Source: Glandiceps talaboti (Eukaryota > Hemichordata > Enteropneusta > Spengelidae). From it: DNA of 64,000 nt. This document shows, in pieces, positions 46,726 through 58,500 of this stretch; the stretch's first letter is position 1, and each line of letters starts with the position of its first letter. The position numbers were made by a program, and so were the translations under genes. The stretch spans positions 18,086,821-18,150,820 of the forward strand of contig NC_135570.1 in assembly GCF_964340395.1 (NCBI RefSeq), in the 5' to 3' direction. The notes below the pieces were generated by a model. The model did not search any database. It was not told the DNA's origin and was given only the letters and a program-made list of their open reading frames with translations.

Positions 46726-46897
46726 CCGGTGTACAAAACAGATACAATCCGGCCAATATGCGCCTCGCTACTGCTCGACGCATATTGGTCGGATTGTATC
46801 TGTTACTTATCACACCACCAATTATAACAGCTCCCAGTCGGTATTACAGCCGAGCACAGAGATGCGTACATGTGCGAGTTTGTTCGACGATTTTATT
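46726..46897 (-). repeat. Inverted partial copy of block B carrying a strong hairpin
   Basis: Matches the reverse complement of about 45911-46025 ('gccggtgtacaa ... tcacaccaccaatt ... acagccgagcacagagatgc'). Where B has TTGATATTATCAA, this copy instead has a 26-bp-arm hairpin: AACAGATACAATCCGGCCAA plus TATGCG (46737-46762) and its complement (46779-46804), with one mismatch and a 16-nt loop. Confidence 0.8.
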
Positions 46898-47488
46898 AAC
46901 GTCGATTACACCTCCTTTAGGCGGAGTACTTGACACCTGCTATATGAAAGTGTCCTTTGACAAAAATTTTTTTCGCGAGATCAAAGAAATACCGCAATTT
47001 TGAAGTCAAATATGATTGGATTTACTGATCAGATACTCGAAACTCGTAGTCAACATAGTGGATCGAGTACATTGATTAGCCTGTTCCAAGCTTGAGTGTT
47101 ACTGTTCGTACCTCGAACGGTAATTAGAACAAGCTACGAGTACACTGACACACTGTACTGGTCATGTGTACCACTGTAATTCAGTAAAGACATCAAAACT
47201 GCAATGTCTAGTAGTAGTTCTTTGAATCGTTGCTAGTTTCCCGGGAATAAACCATCTTTCATACACAGTCGATGGTGACGAATTTTAATATTAAGTACAA
47301 ACGGAAACTCACGCTGTGAAAAAGGCTACAATAAACTTTCAATTATTTTCATTTTCAAATATATTATAAATATACACAATTTATACAAGTTACAACATCG
47401 TCCAGGCACCGTCCTCCAGGAAGGTGGTAGAGACGCTTGCAAGTAACATATATATTAAATATTATGTGCATTGCCCCAGATGCAACTA
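46898..47488. other. No gene recognised
   Basis: AT-rich sequence with no domain-bearing frame or clear repeat. Confidence 0.4.
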
Positions 47489-47560
47489 CAGTATTGAAAC
47501 CGTCGGTTATCCGAACATTGATTATCAGAACTGTTTGGTCATCCGAACTACCATGTCAAT
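47489..47560 (+). mobile_element. Degenerate pogo/Tigger-type terminus
   Basis: ACAGTATTGAAACCGTCGGT followed by TATCCGAAC, then 'ttatcagaac' and 'catccgaact', resembles the end of the pogo-type element at 38794 (CAGTAAAACGTCGATTATCC...). No matching inverted end was found nearby, so it is a relic. Confidence 0.45.
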
Positions 47561-47930
47561 GCATGTACAACCCATTTACGTTTCAAGCCGAATGGCATGA
47601 TAGCATCGTAAATATAGTGTAGAGAGAACTCAGTCAATATTTGTTCACTTTATCCTTATCTGATAGATTCATTGCCGAACATTTACAATTGCCGACTTCC
47701 ATGTCATGTCGACGAAGCCTTAGTTGATTGATAGACAGCTGCTAATGTCATGGCTTTTTCTATTCGTTGGGATCATTCACACTCCCCTTTGATGGTATGC
47801 CGTGATGGACCAACATGTTTCTATGTCAAGCTGACAGTCTGATTGTTGTTACGTCGCTGTCATCGTATCAGATAGTTATCACGTCTTTAGAAACATTGTA
47901 GCAAACAATGGAATGACGACAACAGACTAA

Positions 47931-49675
47931 GGCCAAAAAAAAAAAGGTTTTGTTTCCCGTCCTAAGGTAATTTCAAAAATGATGCGGTGATGCGGGTTTT
48001 TTTTTCTTTTCTTTTTTTCCATTTTTTATAGGGGGGGGGGGGGGTATGGAAACACACAACTGGTGGATCGATTAACCATAAACATTCCCAAGAACGCTGG
48101 CAAACTGTTCTCCCAAGGACTGGTACTGCTTTTGCCATCCCAAGTTACGATCTTGCAACCACCTGATAATGACATTGTGGAGTTCAAAACGTCTGTTTGG
48201 GCGATTCAAATTATGAAATTTAGGCCACACTTTTGAATGTCTTTGAGTCATCAGAACATGGAAGGCATCTTTAACGGGTTGCTGTGACACTTTGTCACAG
48301 TCTTCGATCAAAACGATCTTTAAGTACTTGCCAAATTCCACTATGTCTTCCAGTTTTGCTTGTAGGGGGACACTCATTTCCTTCATATACACGTGACACC
48401 AAAGCCTCAATATGGCATAGTTCGTACTGTTCGGGTAGAATAAATCGATCCCCAGAACTTAGAATACCTTTACATAAGTCCTCGTACAATCTGCATACCT
48501 TGGTGGAACTTTCAACATCGACAAGTCCAAATGGACGCAAGATTTTGCTGCCAACGGACACTTGAATGGACAAAAGCATAGCGATAGAAAAATCAGACAT
48601 CCCCCTCACTGATCTACCACAGGCAACTGACAACGTACAAAGTATTTCAACTGTAAAAAAAATTCAGTGATTGTAATACTATATATTTACGGTAGTTAAA
48701 GAATTCTTGTTTAGATGTACCTTTATGCATTTCGTCTTCTTTACATGATAGTTACATTCGAACGTGTTTCCCGGGTAGTGTTCATGTTTATCTCAGCGAA
48801 TGCGTACGCGTTCTTTACAGTTCGCTTCTCCTCCGAGTTGAATGTAAGGGCACATATCACACTAAAACACATGAATGATGATATAGACAAGGTGGGAAAG
48901 CTTGAGAGGACGTAATCGAAAAACACTACCAAAAAAAAAAAAAAATCCTCACTTCAGTTTGTTCATGAGTAAAATGCATGATTAAACAAAGACTTATCTA
49001 TGCATATAAAATTGTAGCATTGCGTTGTCGGGTTTTCTCTTTTAATGATGTTTGAAGGACATTGTTAGTCACTTCCGCATTTCAAGCTTTCCTACCTTGT
49101 CTATTTCTACACATACATTGCAAAAGTAGTCATGAAGTATTGTACGATTCATAGAAATATTTGCCACAGTTGTGTTATATGAACTCAGAAAAGGGGAAAT
49201 TTAAGAAATAATTTCTTAAAAAACATTGTCCTTATCGTGAAAATTTCGGTCGCTTCGCATAGCTAGTGTTGCGTATACTATAAACTGTCTGTGTGACGGC
49301 TAGACGTTCTGTCTCACGAGCTTCTACAACACATGTATTACAGAGTATGCATTCATCCTAATAACATGTATGTACGCGTCTACATGATACGCTATGTTCC
49401 AACATATTCAGACGAAATGTATAGAGGTACCATCATATCAAATTACCAGTACTTTAATTACCCTTTAAATATACTAATACAATCAATGAATTTTTGTACA
49501 GTTGAAACATTTAGAACGTTGTCAAATGCCTGTGGATCTACAGTAGTCAAATGAATTTTCACAAATCGCCAGTGATGTCTGAAACAATAAAGGGGAAACA
49601 GAATAAAAACGTATGATGCGCATGGTTTGGAATGACGCGCGCGAGGACGGGAAACAAAACCTTTTTTTGGGGGCC
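47931..49675. mobile_element. 1.75 kb TIR element with TAA target duplication (PIF/Harbinger-like)
   Basis: The left end GGCC(A)nGGTTTTGTTTCCCGTCCT is mirrored by AGGACGGGAAACAAAACC(T)n GGGGGCC at the right. TAA flanks both ends (47928-47930 and 49676-49678). A three-base TWA duplication and G-rich TIR starts are typical of PIF/Harbinger. However, no Harbinger DDE transposase or Myb-like gene is seen, so the assignment rests on the ends only. It holds a minus-strand coding remnant (48072-48652). Confidence 0.6.
48072..48652 (-). pseudogene. Unidentified protein, terminal exon, frameshifted
   Basis: On the minus strand a T-rich tract and CAG precede an open segment from 48652: EILCTLSVACGRSVRGMSDF... 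to VSRVY (about 48385). A one-base shift near 48380-48395 then moves the protein-like reading to a second frame, MSVPLQAKLEDIVEFGKYLK ... RWLQDRNLGWQKQYQSLGEQ..., stopping at 48072. Together about 190 codons. Composition and continuity look like genuine former protein. I do not recognise the family, and it does not show DDE, RT or Cys/His zinc-finger motifs. It lies wholly inside the TAA-flanked element, so it may be a transposon accessory gene or a captured host exon. Confidence 0.55.
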
Positions 49676-49682
49676 TAACTAG

Positions 49683-50350
49683 CGGCGTTGTTGTTGTTGT
49701 TGTTGTTGTTAGTCCCTGCCGGACGAAGTCCGGGACGGGGACTTATGGATTGGGTTCTGTCTGTCTGTCCGTCCGTGCGTTGGATTGTATCATGATGAAA
49801 ATGGATATGCACATGTATGTCATAGAACACTGTCCTAATACCAACTTTGCGTCCACGTTCCACGTCCGTGCGTCCGTCCGTCCGTCTGCAGTCGTTTCTT
49901 GGAGATGCCTGGACCGATTTTTTTCAAACTTAGTACAGGGGCAACATACAATGGCATACATATGCACGTCAATTTGTTTTATGATACGATCCAATATGGC
50001 CACCTAGCAGCCATTTTGTTTGCAAATTTTCCATGTCCAAAGCCATAACTCAGACATGCTTGAGCAGATCTCATTCAAAGTTGGTATTAGGACAGTGTTC
50101 TATGACATACATGTGCATATCCATTTTCATCATGATACAATCCAATATGGCTGCCTGGCAGCCATTTTGTTTGCGAATTTTCCATGTCCAAAGCCATAAC
50201 TCAGACATGGTTGAACAGATCTCATTCAACGTTGGTATTAGGACAGTGTTCTGTGACATACATGTGCATATCCATTTTCGTCGTGGTATGATCCCCCATA
50301 CCCGACCCATCCTTTATTGTTGTAAGCATGTTCCATGTCCAACAAGCAGA
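49683..50350 (+). repeat. Dispersed composite repeat headed by (GTT)n
   Basis: (GTT)n (49687-49710) then AGTCCCTGCCGGACGAAGTC and CTGT/CCGT microsatellites. Three diverged modules follow containing 'ttggtattaggacagtgttctatgacatacatgtgcatatcc' and 'caatatggctgcctggcagccattttgttt' (about 49800, 50080 and 50215). The style (hairpin-like CCGGACGAAGTCCGG head, then microsatellite, then tandem modules) parallels the GCACAACTGAAC repeat. Confidence 0.75.
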
Positions 50351-50753
50351 CACAACATATCTAAGTCTGTTTGATTTAGGTTCACAAGTGTTGTTGCATG
50401 ATCAGAGTAGTGATAATTCCGTAAAATCCAATCAAAGCGGGGACAATGTCATTCTCAATGACTTGTTGTTGAAAGAAAAAACTTTCTGATTTGAAGTAAC
50501 TTTATAGTAAGACTGCCAAACACTGGCCGTAGTTTAGTCAAAGCAGTGTATACAATGAATAAAACTTGGGAGATATGAAGGCCTTGGTGCGAATTGTCAA
50601 TCGACTACTTGATCGCAGTAAAACTTGAGTGGAGTTCGTGGAGTTGGGAAGACATCAATTTTGGACATCAGGAAATTAAAAGACAAAGTTACATGTACGT
50701 GAATTCGCAACTAAGATGGAAATGACCATTAACACGACATGGCTAGAACTAGC

Positions 50754-50985
50754 TCTGGGTGTACGCTGGGTTTTCCGACACGTCTCCAGAGCTACTTTAG
50801 AACCATGGATGTATTAGTGAGATACATCCATGGATGTACAAAACCCAACAGGTCTTGCTCCGGGTGTTTACGCAGGTTTTTTTGACACGTCTCCAGAGCT
50901 ACGGTAGAACCATGGATATATTAGTGAGATACATCCATGGATGTACAAAGCCCAGCGGGTCTTGCTCCGGATGTTTACGTAGCAT
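50754..50985 (+). repeat. 107-bp tandem duplication, each copy with a perfect hairpin
   Basis: Two copies, marked by GACACGTCTCCAGAGCTAC at 50777 and 50884. Each contains CCATGGAT(G/A)TAT, a 7-nt loop and ATACATCCATGG (first copy 50803-50833). Confidence 0.85.
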
Positions 50986-51289
50986 TGATCGACTAGAGTA
51001 GCGTCGTAAATTCATTCAGTGTTCTTGGTCGAACGCGACTACTAATACTTTATCAATCCATTTTCATTTTTTATTCATCTAAAAAGCATGTCCCCCAAGA
51101 CGATCTTATAATGGACGGTTTACACACGGTAGCTTCGGTAAGTACAACGGCAAGTACAGCGTTACTATCGGTACTATCGTACTTACCAAAGCCACCATGC
51201 TGCTACCTAGCTAGCGAGGCCACTCATGATGCTCCAATCACTGGTAACACTGTCGATGTCATGCCATCAAGATCATCAAACATCAAACC

Positions 51290-51470
51290 TTTAACCATTA
51301 GCCACTCGCAAGTCATACATTGTCACCACTCGCAAGCGCCACTTTTCACTACTCGCAAGTGATGCATTTCGCCACTCGCAAGCGCCACTTTTCACCACTG
51401 GCAAGTAGCACATTTCGCCACTTGCTACTCGCAACTCACCACTCGCATCATGCATATTTTGTACCTCGTA
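51290..51470 (-). repeat. 'CACTTGCGAGTGGTGAAAAG' minisatellite, inverted cluster
   Basis: Four to five units in the reverse orientation relative to 43681-43880, sharing also the outer flank 'catcatgcatattttgtacc'. These may be the two ends of one ~7.8 kb element or two independent insertions. Confidence 0.85.
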
Positions 51471-51517
51471 GATACCTGCATATCCATAATCCATGGTATG
51501 TAGGAGATCACGAAAGC

Positions 51518-51727
51518 TGAATGAAGTTGAGGATGGCAAGCTTTAACTGTGTTTAGAATAGGAAGTGGGCATTTGAACAACATTTTTGACAACTGATGTT
51601 CACTGGGAATTGAAAAATCACACATGTTGAGATAAATTTCTTGCATAAAGCCGAATGAAGTCGAGGATGGCAAGCTTTAACGGTGTTTAGAATAGGAAGT
51701 GGGCATTTGAACAACATTTTTGATATC
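51518..51727 (+). repeat. 132-bp direct duplication
   Basis: 'gaatgaagt(t/c)gaggatggcaagctttaac(t/g)gtgtttagaataggaagtgggcatttgaac' occurs at about 51522 and again at about 51654. Confidence 0.85.
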
Positions 51728-52540
51728 TCCTTGGAATTTGGTCCAATAATCACTAATCATTACTTGATATAGTTGTACCATTTCAAGTTGCAAATCCCAA
51801 AGATGTGATTTGGTAAATCGCACCGTATAGTATATCCCTATAATGCAAGAATCAAATGTCTGTACTGTAACTCAAAAACTATACATGGTACTTTGATGAA
51901 ATTTGATAGACACACCAATAACACCTGAATGTAGTTCTAAACACTTCTAAACACTTCAATCATTACAGTACAGCTTATAAAAAGTAATTTTTCTACTTTT
52001 CAAAGTGTTTAATTTTCAACACTAGTATCAATTCAATATAAATTTACATACTTGTAATTCATTTGTCTCATGTGTATGATATTAATTTTATCTTAGACAG
52101 TGAATGACCGTGAATTTAAATGTATGCAGACCTCACATGATCATAGAGAATAGTTCAGAAGATCACTAGGCATCTTCCCCCCCCCCCCCTCCCTGAAAAT
52201 TAAATGAAAAAGTATTTGTTCTTGCAATGATTGCTATGTATCACTTCTCTTCTTCATCAATGATTCTCACTGAACAAGCTTATAGAGTCTCAAGGTTCAA
52301 CATGACTTTCCTTTAAGATAAATTTGGGGTCAGCTGTTGCAACATGGCCATTTAAAAGAATTAGCATGACGATATTCCTTGCAAGAAAATGGACACTGAT
52401 AACAGATGGAGTACAAGAAGCTTCAATGACTTAACCAGCAAACTAGTCATCTTCATCTATAGGCAAAAGGCATGCCATGTTGTGTTGTTTGTGTAATTCA
52501 AAACTGATACGTCCTATGCGAGCTATGGCCAGTACTTTAC
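51728..52540. other. No gene recognised
   Basis: AT-rich sequence with a poly-C tract near 52177-52189 and no coding signal. It runs into degenerate first units of the large satellite. Confidence 0.45.
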
Positions 52541-55500
52541 TATTTTACATTTAATACATTTTTACATTCTAAGGCTGCACGAAATACATTTAATACATTT
52601 AATACGGGAGATGATTGAGGTACATTTAATGCATTTAATACATTCTAGAATTGCACGAAATACATTCTATTCTTCGGCGATGGTCCGAGTAGCTTGCATT
52701 TGATACATTTAATACATTTAATGCATTTAATACATTTAATGCATTTAATACATTCTATACTTGCACGAAATACATTCTATTCCTCGGCGATGGTCCGGGT
52801 AGCTTGCATTTAATACATTTAATGCATTTAATACATTTAATACATTCTAGAGTTGCACGAAATACATTCTATTCCTCGGCGATGGTCCGGGTAGCTTGCA
52901 TTTAATACATTTAATACATTTAATACATTTAATGCATTCAATACATTCTAGAGTTGCACGAAATACATTCTATTCCTCGGCGATGGTCCGGGTAGCTTGC
53001 ATTTAATACATTTAATACATTTAATGCATTTAATGCATTTAATACATTCTAGAGTTGCACGAAATACATTCTATTTGTCGGCGATGGTCCGGGTAGCTTG
53101 CATTTAATACATTTAATACATTTAATGCATTTAATGCATTTAATACATTCTAGAGTTGCACGAAATACATTCTATTTGTCGGCGATGGTCCGGGTAGCTT
53201 GCATTTAATGCATTTAATACATTTAATACATTTAATACATTTAATGCATTTAATACATTTAATACATTCTAGAGTTGCACGAAATACATTCTATTTCTCA
53301 GCGATGGTCCGGGTAGCTTGCATTTAATACATTTAATACATTTAATACATTTAATGCATTTAATACATTCTAGAGTTGCACGAAATACATTCTATTCCTC
53401 GGCGATGGTCCGGGTAGCTTGCATTTAATACATTTAATACATTTAATGCATTTAATGCATTTAATACATTCTAGAGTTGCACGAAATACATTCTATTTGT
53501 CGGCGATGGTCCGGGTAGCTTGCATTTAATACATTTAATACATTTAATACATTTAATGCATTTAATACATTCTAGAGTTGCACGAAATACATTCTATTTC
53601 TCGGCGATGGTCCGGGTAGCTTGCATTTAATACATTTAATACATTTAATACATTTAATGCATTTAATACATTTAATACATTCTAGAGTTGCACGAAATAC
53701 ATTCTATTTCTCGGCGATGGTCCGGGTAGCTTGCATTTAATTCATTTAATACATTTAATACATTTAATGCATTTAATGCATTTAATACATTCTAGAGTTG
53801 CACGAAATACATTCTATTTGTCGGCGATGGTCCGGGTAGCTTGCATTTAATACATTTAATACATTTAATGCATTTAATGCATTTAATACATTCTAGAGTT
53901 GCACGAAATACATTATATTTGTCGGCGATGGTCCGGGTAGCTTGCATTTAATACAATTAATGCATTTAATGCATTTAATACATTCTAGAGTTGCACGAAA
54001 TACATTCTATTTGTCGGCGATGGTCCGGGTAGCTTGCATTTAATACATTTAATACATTTAATGCATTTAATACATTTAATACATTCTAGAGTTGCACGAA
54101 ATACATTTTATTTCTCGGCGATGGTCCGGGTAGCTTGCATTTAATACATTTTATACATTTAATACATTTAATGCATTTAATGCATTTAATACATTCTAGA
54201 GTTGCACGAAATACATTCTATTTCTCGGCAATGGTCCGAGCAGCTTGCATTTAATACATTTAATACATTTAATACATTTAATGCATTTAATGCATTTAAT
54301 ACATTCTAGAGTTGCACGAAATACATTCTATTTGTCGGCGATGGTCCGAGTAGCTTGCATTTAATACATTTAATGCATTTAATACATTTAATACATTTAA
54401 TACATTCTAGAGTTGCACGAAATACATTCTATTCCTCGGCGATGGTCCGGGTAGCTTGCATTTAATACATTTAATACATTTAATGCATTTAATACATTTA
54501 ATACATTCTAGAGTTGCACGAAATACATTCTATTTGTCGGCGATGGTCCGGGTAGCTTGCATTTAATACATTTAATACATTTAATGCATTTAATGCATTT
54601 AATGCATTTAGTACATTCTAGAGTTGCACGAAATACATTCTATTTCTCGGCGATGGTCCGGGCAGCTTGCATTTAATACATTTAATACATTTAATGCATT
54701 TAATGCATTTAATACATTCTAGAGTTGCACGAAATACATTCTATTTCTCGGCGATGGTCCGGGCAGCTTGCATTTAATACATTTAATACATTTAATACAT
54801 TTAATGCATTTAATGCATTTAATACATTGTAGAGTTGCACGAAATACATTCTATTTCTCGGCGATGGTCCGGGCAGCTTGCATTTAATACATTTAATACA
54901 TTTAATACATTTAATGCATTTAATGCATTTAATGCATTTAATACATTCTAGAGTTGCACGAAATACATTCTATTTGTCGGCGATGGTCCAGGCAGCTTGC
55001 ATTTAATACATTTAATACATTTAATACATTTAATGCATTTAATGCATTTAATACATTCTAGAGTTGCACGAAATACATTCTATTTCTTTGCGATGGTCCG
55101 GGTAGCTTGCATTTAATACATTTAATACATTTAATGCATTTAATACATTTAATGCATTTAATACATTCTAGAGTTGCACGAAATATATTCTATTCCTCGG
55201 CGATGGTCCGGGTAGCTTGCATTTAATACATTTAATACATTTAATGCATTTAATACATTTAATACATTCTAGAGTTGCACGAAATACATTCTATTTGTCG
55301 GCGATGGTCCGGGTAGCTTGCATTTAATACATTTAATACATTTAATGCATTTAATACATTTAATACATTCTAGAGTTGCACGAAATACATTCTATTTCTC
55401 GGCGATGGTCCGGGTAGCTTGCATTTAATACATTTAATGCATTTAATACATTTAATAAATTCTAGAGTTGCACGAAATACATTCTATTTGTCGGCGATGG

Positions 55501-58500
55501 TCCGGATAGCTTGCATTTAATACATTTAATACATTTAATGCATTTAATGCATTTAATACATTCTAGAGTTGCACGAAATACATTCTATTTCTCGGCGATG
55601 GTCCGGGCAGCTTGCATTTAATACATTTAATACATTTAATACATTTAATGCATTTAATGCATTTAATGCATTTAATACATTCTAGAGTTGCACGAAATAC
55701 ATTCTATTTCTCGGCGATGGTCCGGGCAGCTTGCATTTAATACATTTAATACATTTAATACATTTAATGCATTTAATACATTCTAGAGTTGCACGAAATA
55801 CATTCTATTTCTCGGCGATGGTCCGGGTAGCTTGTATTTAATACATTTAATACATTTAATGCATTTAATACATTTAATGCATTTAATACATTCTAGAGTT
55901 GCACGAAATACATTCTATTCCTCGGCGATGGTCTGGGTAGCTTGCATTTAATACATTTAATACATTTAATGCATTTAATACATTTAATACATTCCAGAGT
56001 TGCACGAAATACATTCTATTTCTCGGCGATGGTCCGGGTAGGTATAAAATGTATTAAATGCAAGCTACCCGGACCATCGCTGAGAAATAGAATGTATTTC
56101 GTGCAACTCTAGAATGTATTAAATGTATTAAATGCATTAAATGTATTAAATGTATTAAATGTATTAAATGCAAGCTATCCGGACCATCGCCAACAAATAG
56201 AATGTATTTCGTGCAACTCTAGAATGTATTAAATGCATTAAATGTATTAAATGTATTAAATGCAAGCTACCCGGACCATCGCCGACAAATAGAATGTATT
56301 TCGTGCAACTCTAGAATGTATGAAATGCATTAAATGCATTAAATGTATTAAATGCAAGCTACCCGGACCATCGCCGAGGAATAGAATGTATTTCGTGCAA
56401 CTCTAGAATGTATTAAATGCATTAAATGTATTAAATGTATTAAATGTATTAAATGCAAGCTACCCGGACCATCGCCGAGGAATAGAATGTATTAAATGCA
56501 TTAAATGCATTAAATGTATTAAATGTATTAAATGTATTAAATGCAAGCTACCCGTACCATCGCAGAGAAATAGAATGTATTTCGTGACACTCTAGAATGT
56601 ATCGAATGCATTAAATGTATTTCTCGGTGATGGTCCGGGTAGCTTGCATTTAATACATTTAATACATTTAATGCATTTAATGCATTTAATACATTCTAGA
56701 GTTGCACGAAATACATTCTATTTGTCGACGATGGTCCGGGTAGCTTGCATTTAATACATTTAATACATTTAATGCATTTAATACATTTAATGCATTTAAT
56801 ACATTCTAGAGTTGCACGAAATACATTCTATTCCTCGGCGATGGTCCGGGTAGCTTGCATTTAATACATTTAATACATTTAATGCATTTAATACATTCTA
56901 GAGTTGCACGAAATACATTCTATTTGTCGGCGATGGTCCGGGTAGCTTGCATTTAATACATTTAATACATTTAATACATTTAATGCATTTAATGCATTTA
57001 ATACATTCTAGAGTTGCACGAAATACATTCTATTCCTCGGCGATGGTCCGGGTAGCTTGCATTTAATACATTTAATTCATTTAATGCATTTAATACATTT
57101 AATACATTCTAGAGTTGCACGAAATACATTTTATTTCTCGGCGATGGTCCGGGTAGCTTGCATTTAATACATTTTATACATTTAATACATTTAATGCATT
57201 TAATGCATTTAATACATTCTAGAGTTGCACGAAATACATTCTATTTGTCGGCGATGGTCCGGGCAGCTTGCATTTAATACATTTAATACATTTAATGCAT
57301 TTAATGCATTTAATACATTCTAGAGTTGCACGAAATACATTCTATTTGTCGGCGATGGTCCGAGTAGCTTGCATTTAATACATTTAATGCATTTAATACA
57401 TTTAATACATTTAATACATTCTAGAGTTGCACGAAATACATTCTATTCCTCGGCGATGGTCCGGGTAGCTTGCATTTAATACATTTAATACATTTAATGC
57501 ATTTAATACATTTAATACATTCTAGAGTTGCACGAAATACATTCTATTTGTCGGCGATGGTCCGGGTAGCTTGCATTTAATACATTTAATACATTTAATG
57601 CATTTAATGCATTTAATGCATTTAGTACATTCTAGAGTTGCACGAAATACATTCTATTTCTCGGCGATGGTCCGGGCAGCTTGCATTTAATACATTTAAT
57701 ACATTTAATGCATTTAATGCATTTAATACATTCTAGAGTTGCACGAAATACATTCTATTTCTCGGCGATGGTCCGGGCAGCTTGCATTTAATACATTTAA
57801 TACATTTAATACATTTAATGCATTTAATGCATTTAATACATTCTAGAGTTGCACGAAATACATTCTATTTCTCGGCGATGGTCCGGGCAGCTTGCATTTA
57901 ATACATTTAATACATTTAATACATTTAATGCATTTAATGCATTTAATGCATTTAATACATTCTAGAGTTGCACGAAATACATTCTATTTGTCGGCGATGG
58001 TCCAGGCAGCTTGCATTTAATACATTTAATACATTTAATACATTTAATGCATTTAATGCATTTAATACATTCTAGAGTTGCACGAAATACATTCTATTTC
58101 TTTGCGATGGTCCGGGTAGCTTGCATTTAATACATTTAATACATTTAATGCATTTAATACATTTAATGCATTTAATACATTCTAGAGTTGCACGAAATAT
58201 ATTCTATTCCTCGGCGATGGTCCGGGTAGCTTGCATTTAATACATTTAATACATTTAATGCATTTAATACATTTAATACATTCTAGAGTTGCACGAAATA
58301 CATTCTATTTGTCGGCGATGGTCCGGGTAGCTTGCATTTAATACATTTAATACATTTAATGCATTTAATACATTTAATACATTCTAGAGTTGCACGAAAT
58401 ACATTCTATTTCTCGGCGATGGTCCGGGTAGCTTGCATTTAATACATTTAATGCATTTAATACATTTAATAAATTCTAGAGTTGCACGAAATACATTCTA

